In this document: piece by piece, positions 15,920-25,598 of the stretch
Position numbering within the stretch: the stretch's first letter is position 1
Layout: each line of letters starts with the position of its first letter
The notes under the pieces: model-generated
What the model was told of the DNA's origin: nothing
The model's input: only the letters and a program-made list of their open reading frames with translations
Databases searched by the model: none
Origin: Gp13-AA77 sp035946735
GTDB lineage: Bacteria > Acidobacteriota > Terriglobia > UBA7540
Direction of reading: 5' to 3'
Length of the DNA: 64,000 nucleotides
NCBI GenBank assembly: GCA_035946735.1
Contig: DASYYZ010000172.1
Span: 1 to 64,000 of the forward strand
Position numbers and translations under genes: made by a program

Positions 15920-17059
15920 ATGACGAACTCCCTCGGTTCCGGCCAATCAGATGGCGCAGGCCAGCCGCCGCCGGCAACGTTCCGTGAACGGCGCGAGCGT
16001 CTGCTCGAGAGCCTTGACGCGGCCGGTTTGCGCTTCCTTCTGGTAACCAAGCCGGTGGACACCTATTACCTCACGGGTTTCCGAGGCAGCGCCGGCATGC
16101 TCCTGGTCGGCCGCAGGCGAACCCGGCTCTGGGTGGATCCTCGCTACACGTTGCAGGCCGGAGCGCAGACTGCGGGAATCGAAGTAATCGAGACGCGCGA
16201 AGGGCTCGGCCGAACCGTGGCGGCTTGGCTTCGCAAGAGTCGTCCCAAGGCGGTCGGCTACCAGGATCTCCACCTCGTTTGTGCGGAGTTTGCGGCGATC
16301 CGTCATGACGCTGGGAGGAAGGCGGGGATTCGATGGCAGTCCGCGGGTGCGATGCTGGACTCCCTCCGCATGGTGAAGGACGCCTGGGAGATCGGACGCA
16401 TCCGGCGGGCCGGCAAGTTGACGGCAGACGTCTTTACCGAAGTCTTGCCGATGGTGCGACCCGGAGCTTGCGAGTCGGAATTGGCGGCTGAGCTGGAGTA
16501 TCGCATGAAACGCGCCGGGGCCGACGGCGCTGCCTTTGAGACGATCGTGGTTAGCGGGCCGCGGGGCGCCTGGCCCCACGCCCGAGCTTCCTGCCGGCGC
16601 TTGCGGAGTGGCGAGTTGGTGATCGTTGACCTGGGTGCTATACTCTCGGCCTACGCCGCGGACATGACGCGGACCGTTTACCTCGGCCGACCGTCCAAGC
16701 GGGCCCGGCACCTTTACGAGTCGGTGGCTGAGGCGCAGCAAGAGGCGGTTGAAAACCTTCGACCGGGGCTTACCGGAAATGACGCCGATGCCGCGGCTCG
16801 GCGGGCGTTGGCTCGCCGCAAGCTTGATCAGTACTTTACGCACAGTACGGGGCACGGCGTGGGCCTGGAGGTACACGAACGGCCGCGCCTGGGACGCGGT
16901 GATCAAACGCCCCTGCCGGCTGGTTGCGTGGTGACAGTGGAACCCGGGCTTTATGTTGAAGGATACGGCGGGGTACGGATCGAGGATACGGTTCTGGTGG
17001 GAGAAAATGGGCCTGAGATTGTGACGCCCGCCTCCAAGGAAAGCTGGTTCACCGGATAA
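15920..17059 (+). CDS. M24 family aminopeptidase (Xaa-Pro dipeptidase-like)
   Basis: A 379-residue cytoplasmic metallopeptidase of the pita-bread fold that releases N-terminal residues next to proline. An N-terminal creatinase-like domain (FRERRERLLESLDAAG ... TYYLTGFRGSAG) precedes the catalytic domain with the metal ligands Asp in GELVIVDLGA and AADMTRTVYLG, His in THSTGHGVGLEVHE, and Glu in VTVEPGLYV and VRIEDTVLV. I choose the ATG at 15920; the longer frame from 15800 would begin inside the terminator stem. In many genomes this gene is followed by efp then accB-accC; here efp is missing and accB follows after 59 bases. Confidence 0.9.
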   Translation: MTNSLGSGQSDGAGQPPPATFRERRERLLESLDAAGLRFLLVTKPVDTYYLTGFRGSAGMLLVGRRRTRLWVDPRYTLQAGAQTAGIEVIETREGLGRTVAAWLRKSRPKAVGYQDLHLVCAEFAAIRHDAGRKAGIRWQSAGAMLDSLRMVKDAWEIGRIRRAGKLTADVFTEVLPMVRPGACESELAAELEYRMKRAGADGAAFETIVVSGPRGAWPHARASCRRLRSGELVIVDLGAILSAYAADMTRTVYLGRPSKRARHLYESVAEAQQEAVENLRPGLTGNDADAAARRALARRKLDQYFTHSTGHGVGLEVHERPRLGRGDQTPLPAGCVVTVEPGLYVEGYGGVRIEDTVLVGENGPEIVTPASKESWFTG

Positions 17060-17118
17060 AATCCGCACAGGGGCCGCCTGAGGTTGACTGCAGGCAGCAG
17101 GACGGGAGACGAGAAGGA

Positions 17119-17697
17119 ATGCCGGATAAGAATCGGCAGGCCGCCGGAAGTGCTGAAAGCGATTGGCGCCTCAAAGACATCGAGAGGCTGATCGATCTGC
17201 TGGTGGAGCGGGAAATCGGTGAATTCGAAATGGAGAAGGACGGATTCCGCATTCGAATCCGTCGCGGCGAGATTCAGAATCCTGTGCCCGTGCCTGCTCC
17301 AGCCGCGGCCGTGCTTCCTCTTCCGGTCACAACCCCTATGCAGGCCCCTTCGCCCATTGCTTCTTCGACGTCAGCCCCCGCTCTTCCTGTGCCTGAGCCG
17401 GCCACCCCCGCGGAGGCCGAAGGCTCGACAGTAGAATCGACCGAGGGGCTTTACATCATCAAGTCGCCGATCGTCGGCACTTTTTACCGGAGCTCGTCCC
17501 CGAATTCGGAGGCTTTCGTCCAGGCGGGCGATGCTGTCCGGATGGGGCAGGTGCTGTGCATCATCGAAGCCATGAAGTTGATGAACGAGATCGAATCTGA
17601 GGTCAACGGGGAAGTGGTCCGAGTCTACGTGGAGAATGGACAGCCCGTGGAGTACGGTCAATCCTTGTTCGCCATCAAGCCTTCGCACAAAAAATAG
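17119..17697 (+). CDS. accB: Acetyl-CoA carboxylase biotin carboxyl carrier protein
   Basis: AccB carries the biotin that shuttles CO2 between biotin carboxylase and the carboxyltransferase in the first step of fatty-acid synthesis. The 192-residue product has the N-terminal helical segment (DIERLIDLLVEREIGEFEME), a Pro/Ala-rich flexible linker (about residues 55-105) and the biotinyl domain SPIVGTFYRSSSPNSEAFV with the biotinylation site EAMKLMNEI. It lies 22 bases before accC in the standard accBC order. Confidence 0.96.
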   Translation: MPDKNRQAAGSAESDWRLKDIERLIDLLVEREIGEFEMEKDGFRIRIRRGEIQNPVPVPAPAAAVLPLPVTTPMQAPSPIASSTSAPALPVPEPATPAEAEGSTVESTEGLYIIKSPIVGTFYRSSSPNSEAFVQAGDAVRMGQVLCIIEAMKLMNEIESEVNGEVVRVYVENGQPVEYGQSLFAIKPSHKK

Positions 17698-17719
17698 AGC
17701 GGGACGGCCCTCAATTCGG

Positions 17720-19081
17720 ATGTTCAAAAAAATCCTGATCGCAAACCGCGGGGAAATCGCCCTGCGGGTTATTTGCGCCTGCAAAGAACTGGGTATCGAG
17801 ACGGTGGCTGTCTACTCTGAGGCCGACCGGCATTCTCTGCACGTACGGTTCGCCGATGAGGCGGTCTGCGTGGGGCCGGCCCGCAGCACCGACAGCTACC
17901 TGAATATTGCCAGCATCATCTCGGCGGCCGAGATCACAAATGCCGAGGCCATTCATCCGGGCTACGGATTCCTCTCCGAAAATGCACATTTCGCCGAGGT
18001 CTGCGAGACCTCCAATATCACTTTTATCGGACCGAGCCCGGAAGCGATGCGCCTCATGGGCGACAAAAATCTGGCGCGCGCCAAAATGTCAGAGCTGGGT
18101 CTCCCCATTCTTCCGGGATCGGGCGTGGTGTCGTCGGAGGCGGAGGCATCCGCGGCCGCCGCCGGGATCGGCTACCCGGTGATGATCAAGGCTGCAGCCG
18201 GAGGCGGTGGTCGTGGCATGCGGGTGGTGCCTTCGTCAGGCGAACTGGCGCACGCCCTCGAAACCGCGCGGCAAGAGGCTGACTCGGCCTTTGGAACCCC
18301 GGACGTGTATGTTGAAAAATACGTGGCCTCGCCGCGGCACATCGAGTTCCAGGTCCTGGCTGACCAGTATGGCAAGGTGATGCATCTAGGTGAGCGCGAG
18401 TGTACCATCCAGCGGCGCCATCAGAAGCTGGTGGAGGAATCGCCCTCGACCCGGGTCAGTGCCGATCTGCGACGCGAGATGGGACACCGCGTGGTGGAGG
18501 CCTTGCGCGAGGTCGGCTACACCAACGTCGGGACAGTCGAGTTTCTCATGGACGAGCGCGCGAACCTCTACTTCCTGGAGATGAACACGCGCATCCAGGT
18601 GGAGCACGCGGTCACCGAGATGGTCACGGGGATAGATCTGGTGAAGTGGCAGATCGGGATCGCTGCCGGTCGGCCGCTCGATTTGCCCGGTGAAACCATG
18701 GGCCTGCGTGGCCATGCCATCGAGTGCCGCATCACCGCGGAAGATCCGGAGACGTTTGCGCCTTCGGCGGGGAAGATCACGGGATTTAACGGACCCGGGG
18801 GCACCGGAGTCCGGCTCGACACCGCCGCTTATGCGGAGGCCGTCATACCGCCCTACTACGACTCCCTGATCGCCAAATTGGTGGCGCATGGTTCGAACCG
18901 CGCCGAAGCCATCAATCGCATGAGCCGGGCGCTCGACATGTTCATTATCGAAGGCATCTCGACCTCAGTCCCACTCCACCAGAAGATCATGGCTGACGCC
19001 GATTTCCGCGCGGGCAACTTTGATACACACTACCTGGAGAGGTTCTCGCGCAATGGCACCGGCCGGCACGCGCGCGGATGA
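17720..19081 (+). CDS. accC: Acetyl-CoA carboxylase biotin carboxylase subunit
   Basis: AccC uses ATP and bicarbonate to carboxylate the biotin on AccB. The 453-residue product shows the whole family layout: MFKKILIANRGEIALRV, the ATP-grasp glycine loop AAAGGGGRGMRVV, ERECTIQRRHQKLVEESPS, and the active-site strand EMNTRIQVEHAVTEMVTG. The ATG at 17720 gives the canonical N-terminus. The gene belongs with accB, and thiE follows 66 bases later. Confidence 0.96.
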   Translation: MFKKILIANRGEIALRVICACKELGIETVAVYSEADRHSLHVRFADEAVCVGPARSTDSYLNIASIISAAEITNAEAIHPGYGFLSENAHFAEVCETSNITFIGPSPEAMRLMGDKNLARAKMSELGLPILPGSGVVSSEAEASAAAAGIGYPVMIKAAAGGGGRGMRVVPSSGELAHALETARQEADSAFGTPDVYVEKYVASPRHIEFQVLADQYGKVMHLGERECTIQRRHQKLVEESPSTRVSADLRREMGHRVVEALREVGYTNVGTVEFLMDERANLYFLEMNTRIQVEHAVTEMVTGIDLVKWQIGIAAGRPLDLPGETMGLRGHAIECRITAEDPETFAPSAGKITGFNGPGGTGVRLDTAAYAEAVIPPYYDSLIAKLVAHGSNRAEAINRMSRALDMFIIEGISTSVPLHQKIMADADFRAGNFDTHYLERFSRNGTGRHARG

Positions 19082-19147
19082 CAGTGGCTCCGGCTTCCGG
19101 CCATCATCCCAAGCCGGGCGGCGCAAGATAGTGAAAATGGGATCTCG

Positions 19148-19771
19148 GTGCTTCTCCTTCCCCGACTCTACGCGATCCTTGATGTGGACCGCATGGCCGC
19201 CCGCCCCGTGGCATCGATTTGCGGCACGCTGCTGGACGCCGGCGTGCGACTCTTCCAGTACCGCGATAAACGAGCTTCATCCCGTCGGATGTTTGAGGCC
19301 GTATCGCGTCTGACCCCGATGATTCGAGAGCGGGGCGGAAGGCTGATCGTGAATGATCGTGCTGACGTGGCGCTGGTGGCTGGTGCAGACGGCGTCCACG
19401 TGGGGCAGAACGATCTTCCCATTGATTTGGCGCGGCGGTTGCTCGGTTCAGGCCCGATTGTGGGCTGCTCCACGCACAACCTGGAACAATTGCGGCTGGC
19501 CGACGGCTCCTCGGCCAACTACGTTGCTTTCGGCCCGATCTTCGCAACCACGAGCAAGGAAACGCCCGATCCGGTGGTCGGACTCGATGGTCTGCGGCAG
19601 GCGCGCGAGGCAACAGCGAAGACGCTGGTGGCCATCGGAGGAATTACCGCGCAAAATGCGCGCCAGGCGATCGACTGCGGAGCGAACTCGGTCGCGGTGA
19701 TTTCAGGTTTGCTGGATACTGACGATTTGGCCGCGCGTGCGCTTGAGCTGATGGATGCGGTTGGGGCGTAA
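19148..19771 (+). CDS. thiE: Thiamine-phosphate synthase
   Basis: ThiE joins the pyrimidine pyrophosphate and thiazole phosphate halves to make thiamine monophosphate. The 207-residue TIM-barrel protein has FQYRDKRASS, the phosphate and pyrophosphate contacts in LIVNDRADVALVAGADGVHVGQ (read in two halves), GCSTHNLEQL, NYVAFGPIFATTSKE and AIGGITAQNA, and the last phosphate-binding strand SVAVISG. The start is GTG at 19148. No TPP riboswitch is evident upstream; the gene sits behind accC, probably in the same transcript. Confidence 0.92.
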   Translation: MLLLPRLYAILDVDRMAARPVASICGTLLDAGVRLFQYRDKRASSRRMFEAVSRLTPMIRERGGRLIVNDRADVALVAGADGVHVGQNDLPIDLARRLLGSGPIVGCSTHNLEQLRLADGSSANYVAFGPIFATTSKETPDPVVGLDGLRQAREATAKTLVAIGGITAQNARQAIDCGANSVAVISGLLDTDDLAARALELMDAVGA

Positions 19772-19840
19772 CGGCAGAACTGACGAGCACAAAGCATGCC
19801 ACGTATCATTCCGAAGAACGGAGAGGATTGTTGACGAGGA

Positions 19841-21286
19841 ATGGCGACTTCAATTGATTCCGGTCCGGCCGCGAGCAGGGCGCACCCGGAACTCGTCAAG
19901 GGCCTCCGCCTTTACGACGCCACGACCATCGTCATGGGCTCGATGATAGGATCCGGCATCTTCATCGTGTCGGCCGAAATCGGGCGCGAGGTAGGATCGC
20001 CCGGCCTGCTGCTCCTCGCCTGGATCATCAGCGGTCTGATGACCGTGATCGCCGCCGTCACCTATGGCGAACTCGCCGCTATGATGCCGCGCGCCGGCGG
20101 ACAATATGTCTATCTGCGCGAGGCTTTCGGTCCGCTTTCGGGATTTCTTTACGGTTGGACGCTGTTCCTGGTGATTCAAACCGGCACCATGGCGGCCGTT
20201 GCGGTTGCCTTCGGCAAGTTTCTGGGAGTCTTCTTTCCCAGGATTTCCGCCGGCAACATTGTGGCCAGCTTAGGCTCTTTTGGCCTCGGCGGCCATGAAG
20301 TGGTGCTGGCGGTCTCTTCGCAGCAGCTCATCGCGATCCTGTGCCTGATGGGACTGGCGGTGCTGAATATCTTCGGCCTGCGCACAGGCGCCTGGGTCCA
20401 AAACATCTTCACCACGCTGAAGGTTGCGGCGCTGCTCGGCGTTATTGCCATCGGGCTTTCGTGGGACGGAGGCCACTCGTTGTCGGCTTCCACGTCTCAG
20501 GGATTTTGGCAGGGCGCCCACTGGGGCCTCGCCACTCTCACCGTGATCTCGGTAGCGCTGGTGGGTCCGCTTTTTTCCTCCGATGCCTGGAACAACGTCA
20601 CCTTCACCGGAGCGGAGGTCATTAATCCCAAGCGCAATCTGCCGCTGGCGCTGTTCATCGGCACGCTCGTCATCTGTGCGCTCTATCTGGCCTGCAATTT
20701 CGCCTACCTGCACGTGCTCTCGTTCAGCGCCATCCAGCACGCTCCCGAGGATCGAGTGGCCACGGCCGCCGCTCAACTAGTCCTGGGCTCCAAGGGGGCC
20801 GTCCTGATGGCGATCGCGATCATCATCTCGACGTTCGGCTGCATCAACGGTTTAACTCTGGCCGGCGCGCGCGTCTACTATGCGATGGCCAAAGACGGAC
20901 TTTTTTTCCGCTCCGTGGCCCGCGTGAATCCCCGCTTTCACACCCCGGCCGTATCCCTGCTGTTTCAAGGTGTCTGGGCCTCGCTGCTGACGCTCAGTGG
21001 CAGTTATAACGAGCTGCTGGAGTATGTGATTTTCGCGGTCATGCTGTTTTACATTCTGACGATCGCAGGCCTCTTCTGGCTGCGCCGCAAGCGGCCCGAT
21101 GCTCCCCGCCCGTACCGGGCTTTTGGCTATCCCGTGCTGCCGGGAGTCTATCTCATTTTTGCACTTTTCGTGGAATGGGCCTTGCTCACGCACAAGGCCA
21201 CGCGCAGCGCGGCAGGTTTGTGTATCGTGGCGGTGGGAATTCCTGTATTTTATCTGTGGCGGCGCCGAAGCCGGATTCCCGAATGA
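19841..21286 (+). CDS. APC-superfamily amino-acid permease
   Basis: A 481-residue inner-membrane transporter with about twelve predicted helices. TM1 contains the substrate-binding unwound motif MGSMIGSGIFIV, TM2-3 hold AAVTYGELAAMMPRAGGQYV, and the middle helices follow the amino-acid/polyamine/organocation fold. The arrangement is closest to the LAT-type branch, which typically exchanges neutral amino acids; the substrate is inferred only at family level. It converges with the second permease gene across a 38-base gap. Confidence 0.88.
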   Translation: MATSIDSGPAASRAHPELVKGLRLYDATTIVMGSMIGSGIFIVSAEIGREVGSPGLLLLAWIISGLMTVIAAVTYGELAAMMPRAGGQYVYLREAFGPLSGFLYGWTLFLVIQTGTMAAVAVAFGKFLGVFFPRISAGNIVASLGSFGLGGHEVVLAVSSQQLIAILCLMGLAVLNIFGLRTGAWVQNIFTTLKVAALLGVIAIGLSWDGGHSLSASTSQGFWQGAHWGLATLTVISVALVGPLFSSDAWNNVTFTGAEVINPKRNLPLALFIGTLVICALYLACNFAYLHVLSFSAIQHAPEDRVATAAAQLVLGSKGAVLMAIAIIISTFGCINGLTLAGARVYYAMAKDGLFFRSVARVNPRFHTPAVSLLFQGVWASLLTLSGSYNELLEYVIFAVMLFYILTIAGLFWLRRKRPDAPRPYRAFGYPVLPGVYLIFALFVEWALLTHKATRSAAGLCIVAVGIPVFYLWRRRSRIPE

Positions 21287-21324
21287 CACCGGCTCCCGGA
21301 TACCAGATCGTGGGTGATACGTCC

Positions 21325-22833
21325 CTACCCTTCGGTTGACGTCCTTGCCTCGATTGCAGGTCGAGCGTCGATCCGCACCGACTGCTGAACTTTACTGTGC
21401 TTGCGGCTGTAGCTGAAATAGATTACCAGTCCCCCAATCAACCAACTCCCGAAACCGATCCAGGCCGGCGCGTCGAGCGAAAGCATGAGCGCCAAAGAGA
21501 CGATCATGCCGCCGATAGGTACAACTGGAACCCAGGGCGTCCGGAACGGCCGGGGCACGTCAGGCTGCCTCACGCGCATAATCCATATGCCGATGCAGAC
21601 GATGGTAAACGCCAACAAAGTGCCGAGGCTGACTAGCTCACCAAGGAAAGCGATCGGAAAAAGCGCCGCGAGGAAGGCAACAAAAACGCCGACAACAATC
21701 GAGGTGATGTAGGGCGTGCGGAAGCGCGGGTGAATCTTGCCCGCCCATTTCCACAACAGTCCGTCGTGGGACATGGTGTAAAGTACGCGCGATTGTCCCA
21801 GCAGCATCACCAGCATCACGGATGCGAGTCCAGCGATCGCGCCAAGATCGATCAAAAGTATGCCCCAACGTACGCCGATGGCCGCCGCGCCATCGGCAAC
21901 CGGAGCCGGAACGTTGAGGGTCGCGTACGGCTTTATGCCGGTTAACAACCCGGCCACGACTATGTAAAGGATCGTGCAAATAATCAACGATCCGAGAATT
22001 CCAAACGGCATGTCCTTCTGAGGATTCCTGGCCTCCTGTGCCGCCGTGGACACCGCGTCAAATCCGATGTACGCGAAGAAAACCACTCCGGCACCGCGCA
22101 TGATGCCTGACCAGCCGAACTGTCCAAAATGACCCAAGTTCTTCGGTATGAAGGGATGCCAATTGGCGACCATCTGCGGCCAATGGCCGAAAGCGAATGT
22201 GACGGCAAGACCGATAAAGAACAACACGACGGAAACTTTGATCATAACCGCGGCGCTGTTGAAGTTGGCCGACTCGCGCACTCCGATGACGAGAACCACA
22301 GTGACTACAACGATGGCCAGCAAGGCGAAGATGTCCACGCGAGGGGTAATCGTATGCCCAACAAGCGCCAGGGAAATGCCCGGCGTCGGGTTGAATGGAA
22401 GTCTCGCGCCGAAGAAACCAACCAGGCTGGTGACGTAACCGCTCCAGCCGACGGCGACGGTCGCCGCACCGAAGGCATATTCGAGGACCAGTGCCCAGCC
22501 GATAATCCAGGCCACGATCTCACCGAGCGTCGTATATCCATAGGTATAGGCGCTGCCTGCAATCGGAATCATCGACGCAAACTCCGCGTAACAAAGGCCC
22601 GCGAAGACGCATCCCACACCAGCGATGACGAATGAGAGCACAATCGCCGGCCCTGCGAACATCGCTGCCGCGGTGCCCGTGAGGACGAAAATACCCGCTC
22701 CGATGATCGCGCCAATACCAAGGGTAATCAGATTTACCGGGCCGAGCGCGCGCTTGAGGGAATGCTCGCTCGTCTCTGAAGCTTCCGCCATTATCGTGCT
22801 GATCGGTTTCGTCGCGAATAGCTTGGTGGCCAT
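21325..22833 (-). CDS. APC-superfamily amino-acid permease (cationic-type)
   Basis: The 502-residue inner-membrane permease has LGIGAIIGAGIFVLTG in TM1 and GLCYAEFASMIPIAGSAYTY in TM2-3, with the later segment FFAYIGFDAVSTAAQEARNPQKD (read in two halves), as in bacterial CAT-type permeases. Twelve helices are expected. I choose the ATG at 22833, which has GGGAGGGAC directly upstream, over a TTG- or CTG-type start about 90 bases further. Its closest relative in the window is the fragment at 22877-23119, not the convergent permease. Confidence 0.9.
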   Translation of the reverse strand: MATKLFATKPISTIMAEASETSEHSLKRALGPVNLITLGIGAIIGAGIFVLTGTAAAMFAGPAIVLSFVIAGVGCVFAGLCYAEFASMIPIAGSAYTYGYTTLGEIVAWIIGWALVLEYAFGAATVAVGWSGYVTSLVGFFGARLPFNPTPGISLALVGHTITPRVDIFALLAIVVVTVVLVIGVRESANFNSAAVMIKVSVVLFFIGLAVTFAFGHWPQMVANWHPFIPKNLGHFGQFGWSGIMRGAGVVFFAYIGFDAVSTAAQEARNPQKDMPFGILGSLIICTILYIVVAGLLTGIKPYATLNVPAPVADGAAAIGVRWGILLIDLGAIAGLASVMLVMLLGQSRVLYTMSHDGLLWKWAGKIHPRFRTPYITSIVVGVFVAFLAALFPIAFLGELVSLGTLLAFTIVCIGIWIMRVRQPDVPRPFRTPWVPVVPIGGMIVSLALMLSLDAPAWIGFGSWLIGGLVIYFSYSRKHSKVQQSVRIDARPAIEARTSTEG

Positions 22834-22876
22834 CCAGTCCCTCCCCGTTTCGAATCTGGCTCCGTGATATCCCTTC

Positions 22877-23119
22877 TCATTCTGCCGCCGACCCGGTTCG
22901 ATTGCGCGAATCAACCGCCAGGGCACGTAGATCGGCAGGCAATGAGATAAGCGAAGTTACGACTGCAGCACCTGCCGCGCTGGTAAGGACAAAGATACCC
23001 GTCCCGATGATCGCGCCGGTGCCCAGCGCGTTTTCCCGGACCTGGTTCGCACGGGACACGATCAGACATTCTGAAGGGTAATCGCGCGACTTGCAACAGG
23101 AGCCTCCCCTCACCCCCAT
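22877..23119 (-). pseudogene. Decayed fragment of a second amino-acid permease (TM1 region)
   Basis: On the minus strand, about 22961-23035 encodes LGTGAIIGTGIFVLTSAAG, nearly the same as the TM1 motif LGIGAIIGAGIFVLTG of the intact permease starting at 22833. The similarity stops after TM1 and the frame runs on into unrelated sequence before a stop at 22877. It looks like the leftover start of a duplicated permease gene, removed by an internal deletion. No function is expected. Confidence 0.65.
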
Positions 23120-23253
23120 CGGCTAAGCTCTGCTGCGGCCCTTGGAGGGAAAACGTGACAGAATAAAGGTGGGAGAACCAGCCGGCTCGCTGCGCTTGGA
23201 GTCCGGCGCTCCGTTCATCTTGCAATTGAGCGAGGCAGTCTCAGACGACCGGG

Positions 23254-25377
23254 GTGAAGCGCGTGAACGAGTTCCTTCTCCGTGAATACCGGCGGCACCG
23301 CATGGCGCGATTCAGTGTCTGGGTGCTGGCCTACGGGCTTGCCTTGTGGCTGGTCGACCGGTTCTCCGCCGGCGCGCCGGGTTTTCTATGGCTTCTTTTC
23401 TGGCTGGCTGCGATTGCAGTAGCCGGCTACTATTTCTTCCGCCTGTTCGGGTCAATCCGGCGCTATTTCCTCTGGCACCTGCGGCGCCGGCTCGTCCTCA
23501 CTTACTTTTTTGTCGCGGTTGTTCCGATCGGACTGATTGTGCTTCTGATCGGGATTGCGGCCCTCATTCTTAACGGGCAATTTGCGTCCTACCTCGTGCT
23601 ATCAAGACTGCACGAACGAATTGACCGGTTGGACCAGGTGGGGCAGGTCATCGCCCGCTATGCGGATCGTTCCGCCAAATCTTCGCCCGAGGCCAGTCTC
23701 GACGATCTCGAGGATTTCACCGCCAGCGAACTCGCAGGGCAGGCCAGCTACTTTCCGGGGCTCGAGATCACTCTTCGCATCGGGGACGATGAACGAGCTT
23801 TCCGCCTCGAGGATCGGGCGATGGCAAAGCCCGTCGTAACTCCACGGTGGCTGAGCGCGGCGAGGTTCAGCGGAATCGTTCTTGACGGCGATCAACTGGC
23901 GTCGCGGGCGATCGCGCGGGCCCGCACCCGGGCCGGCGAATTCGTGGTGATCCTTTCCCAGCCTTTCACGCCGGGATTGCTCGACCAGGTTGGCCAGGGA
24001 ATCGGCCCCGTCAGCGTGATGACGCCGGCCAAGGGAACGTCCAATGCTCAGAGATCCTCGCAAAAAACTTCCGGTCAAGGCGGCCAGTTTTCGATCAACG
24101 TAGGTCCGGGCAGACCCCGGTACAGCGTCACCGATTCCTCGGGCCAATTGGTGGACGCAAAACCGACCACTTCCCGGTCACTGCAGGTTCCCGCACCGGC
24201 GAATTTCCTGGACTACACCATCTGGAATTTCGCGTCCCTGCAGCCCTATGAATGGAACGCTGCTACGGAGAAGCGGAACATGGATGCGGGCTTCTTCGAT
24301 GTCACCTCCCGGATTGTCGCCGTCTACCGCCAGGTTCTGTCGCTTCTTGGACAGTACTCCGGCCTCTGGTGGACTGCTTTCGCCGTGGTGGGCGTCGTTT
24401 TTCTCGTGATCGAGCTGGTTGCCCTGGTGATCAGTTGGCGCCTGACGCGCTCCATCACCACGACCGTAGACAAGCTCAATGTTGCCACTGAGCGCGTAAA
24501 GGCTGGCGACTTCACGCACCGGATCAATCTTCCGGCGCACGATCAGTTGACCGCCCTTGGCGAGGCCTTCGACGGCATGACCGCCTCGGTGGAGCGGTTG
24601 CTCAAGGAGTCCCTCGAGAAGACACGCCTCGAAGGCGAGCTCGAGATCGCGCGCGAAGTTCAGAACCGGCTGTTTCCGCAATCGGCTCCGGAGGTGGCGG
24701 GCCTGCACCTTTATGGCCTCTGCAAGCCCGCGCGGACGGTGAGCGGCGACTATTACGATTTCCTCCGCCTGGGCGACGGGAAAGTGGCTCTTGTGGTCGG
24801 CGACATCAGCGGCAAGGGTATCTCGGCGGCGCTCCTGATGGCCACGCTGCAGTCGGCGTTGCACGCCCAGTTCTACGACGGCAAGCCTGTCTCCAGCCTC
24901 CCGCTTGCCTACCCGGCCGCTACGGCAGAAGTCGTTAGCCGCTTGAACCGTCAGATCTATGCCAGCACGCCAAGGGAGAAGTATGTGACGCTGTTTTATG
25001 GCGTCTACGACAGCATCAGCGGCAAGCTGACGTATACGAATGCCGGCCATTTGCCTCCGATGCTCTTTCGCCGGAATCGTATTTTGCGGCTGGAGGGCGG
25101 CGGCACCGTCGTCGGGTTGTTCCCCGCGGCCCGCTACGAACAGACCGAGGTTCAGATTGAACCTGGCGACCTGCTGCTCGCCTTCACTGACGGCATGACC
25201 GAGCCTGAGAACAGTTTCGGCGAGGAGTTCGGCGAAGAGCGTCTGCTCGAAGTCGCGAGGCGGGCGCTGGCCTCGCCGCCTGAAGTTCTGATGGACGAGA
25301 TTTACAGCAGCGTCAGCGATTGGACGGGCAGCCCGGAATTGCAGGACGATATGACGCTGGTAGTGGCCCAGGCTTAA
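23254..25377 (+). CDS. Membrane sensor with HAMP domain and SpoIIE/RsbU-type PP2C phosphatase
   Basis: The 707-residue protein has N-terminal membrane helices (about residues 20-60 and 78-108), a periplasmic sensor region of about 240 residues with no recognised fold, another membrane helix (TAFAVVGVVFLVIELVALVI), a HAMP linker (TTVDKLNVATERVKAGDFTHRI), a coiled helix (EGELEIAREVQNRLFPQ) and a C-terminal PP2C_SIG phosphatase. The metal aspartates are in SGDYYDFL, VVGDISGKG and FTDGMTEPE. Proteins of this plan dephosphorylate anti-sigma-factor antagonists in partner-switching stress responses; no such partner is adjacent. It begins with GTG. Confidence 0.9.
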   Translation: MKRVNEFLLREYRRHRMARFSVWVLAYGLALWLVDRFSAGAPGFLWLLFWLAAIAVAGYYFFRLFGSIRRYFLWHLRRRLVLTYFFVAVVPIGLIVLLIGIAALILNGQFASYLVLSRLHERIDRLDQVGQVIARYADRSAKSSPEASLDDLEDFTASELAGQASYFPGLEITLRIGDDERAFRLEDRAMAKPVVTPRWLSAARFSGIVLDGDQLASRAIARARTRAGEFVVILSQPFTPGLLDQVGQGIGPVSVMTPAKGTSNAQRSSQKTSGQGGQFSINVGPGRPRYSVTDSSGQLVDAKPTTSRSLQVPAPANFLDYTIWNFASLQPYEWNAATEKRNMDAGFFDVTSRIVAVYRQVLSLLGQYSGLWWTAFAVVGVVFLVIELVALVISWRLTRSITTTVDKLNVATERVKAGDFTHRINLPAHDQLTALGEAFDGMTASVERLLKESLEKTRLEGELEIAREVQNRLFPQSAPEVAGLHLYGLCKPARTVSGDYYDFLRLGDGKVALVVGDISGKGISAALLMATLQSALHAQFYDGKPVSSLPLAYPAATAEVVSRLNRQIYASTPREKYVTLFYGVYDSISGKLTYTNAGHLPPMLFRRNRILRLEGGGTVVGLFPAARYEQTEVQIEPGDLLLAFTDGMTEPENSFGEEFGEERLLEVARRALASPPEVLMDEIYSSVSDWTGSPELQDDMTLVVAQA

Positions 25378-25465
25378 ATTGTTATCGCAGCGACCCGGAG
25401 CTGCTGTGGCCCCTGTGCGATTCCTCCGCTGCGCGCAAGTCTTGCCTTCTGGAAGCGCATATGAC

Positions 25466-25596
25466 TAGTGGGCTGTCCCAGCTATTTCGTTACAACCACC
25501 CCTGCCCCTCCTTATCCAAGGAGGGGAGTTCCCCTCCTCGTTGAGGAGGGGTTAGGGGTGGTGGTCGCGTCAACCGGCCTAGTGCCCAGCCCACTA
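25466..25596. repeat. Palindromic intergenic element 1 (10-base terminal inverted repeats)
   Basis: TAGTGGGCTG (25466-25475) and CAGCCCACTA (25587-25596) are perfect inverted ends. Inside lie nested dyads: CCACCCCT at 25497-25504 with AGGGGTGG near 25554-25562, and two hairpins, CCCCTCC...GGAGGGG and CCCCTCCTC-GTT-GAGGAGGGG. No coding frame is present. It follows the phosphatase gene and could also act as a transcription terminator. Confidence 0.75.
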
Positions 25597-25598
25597 TC

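Noticed and set aside
19082..19147. TPP riboswitch upstream of thiE
   Set aside because: The 66-base gap lacks the conserved CUGAGA-type core and is too short for the aptamer.
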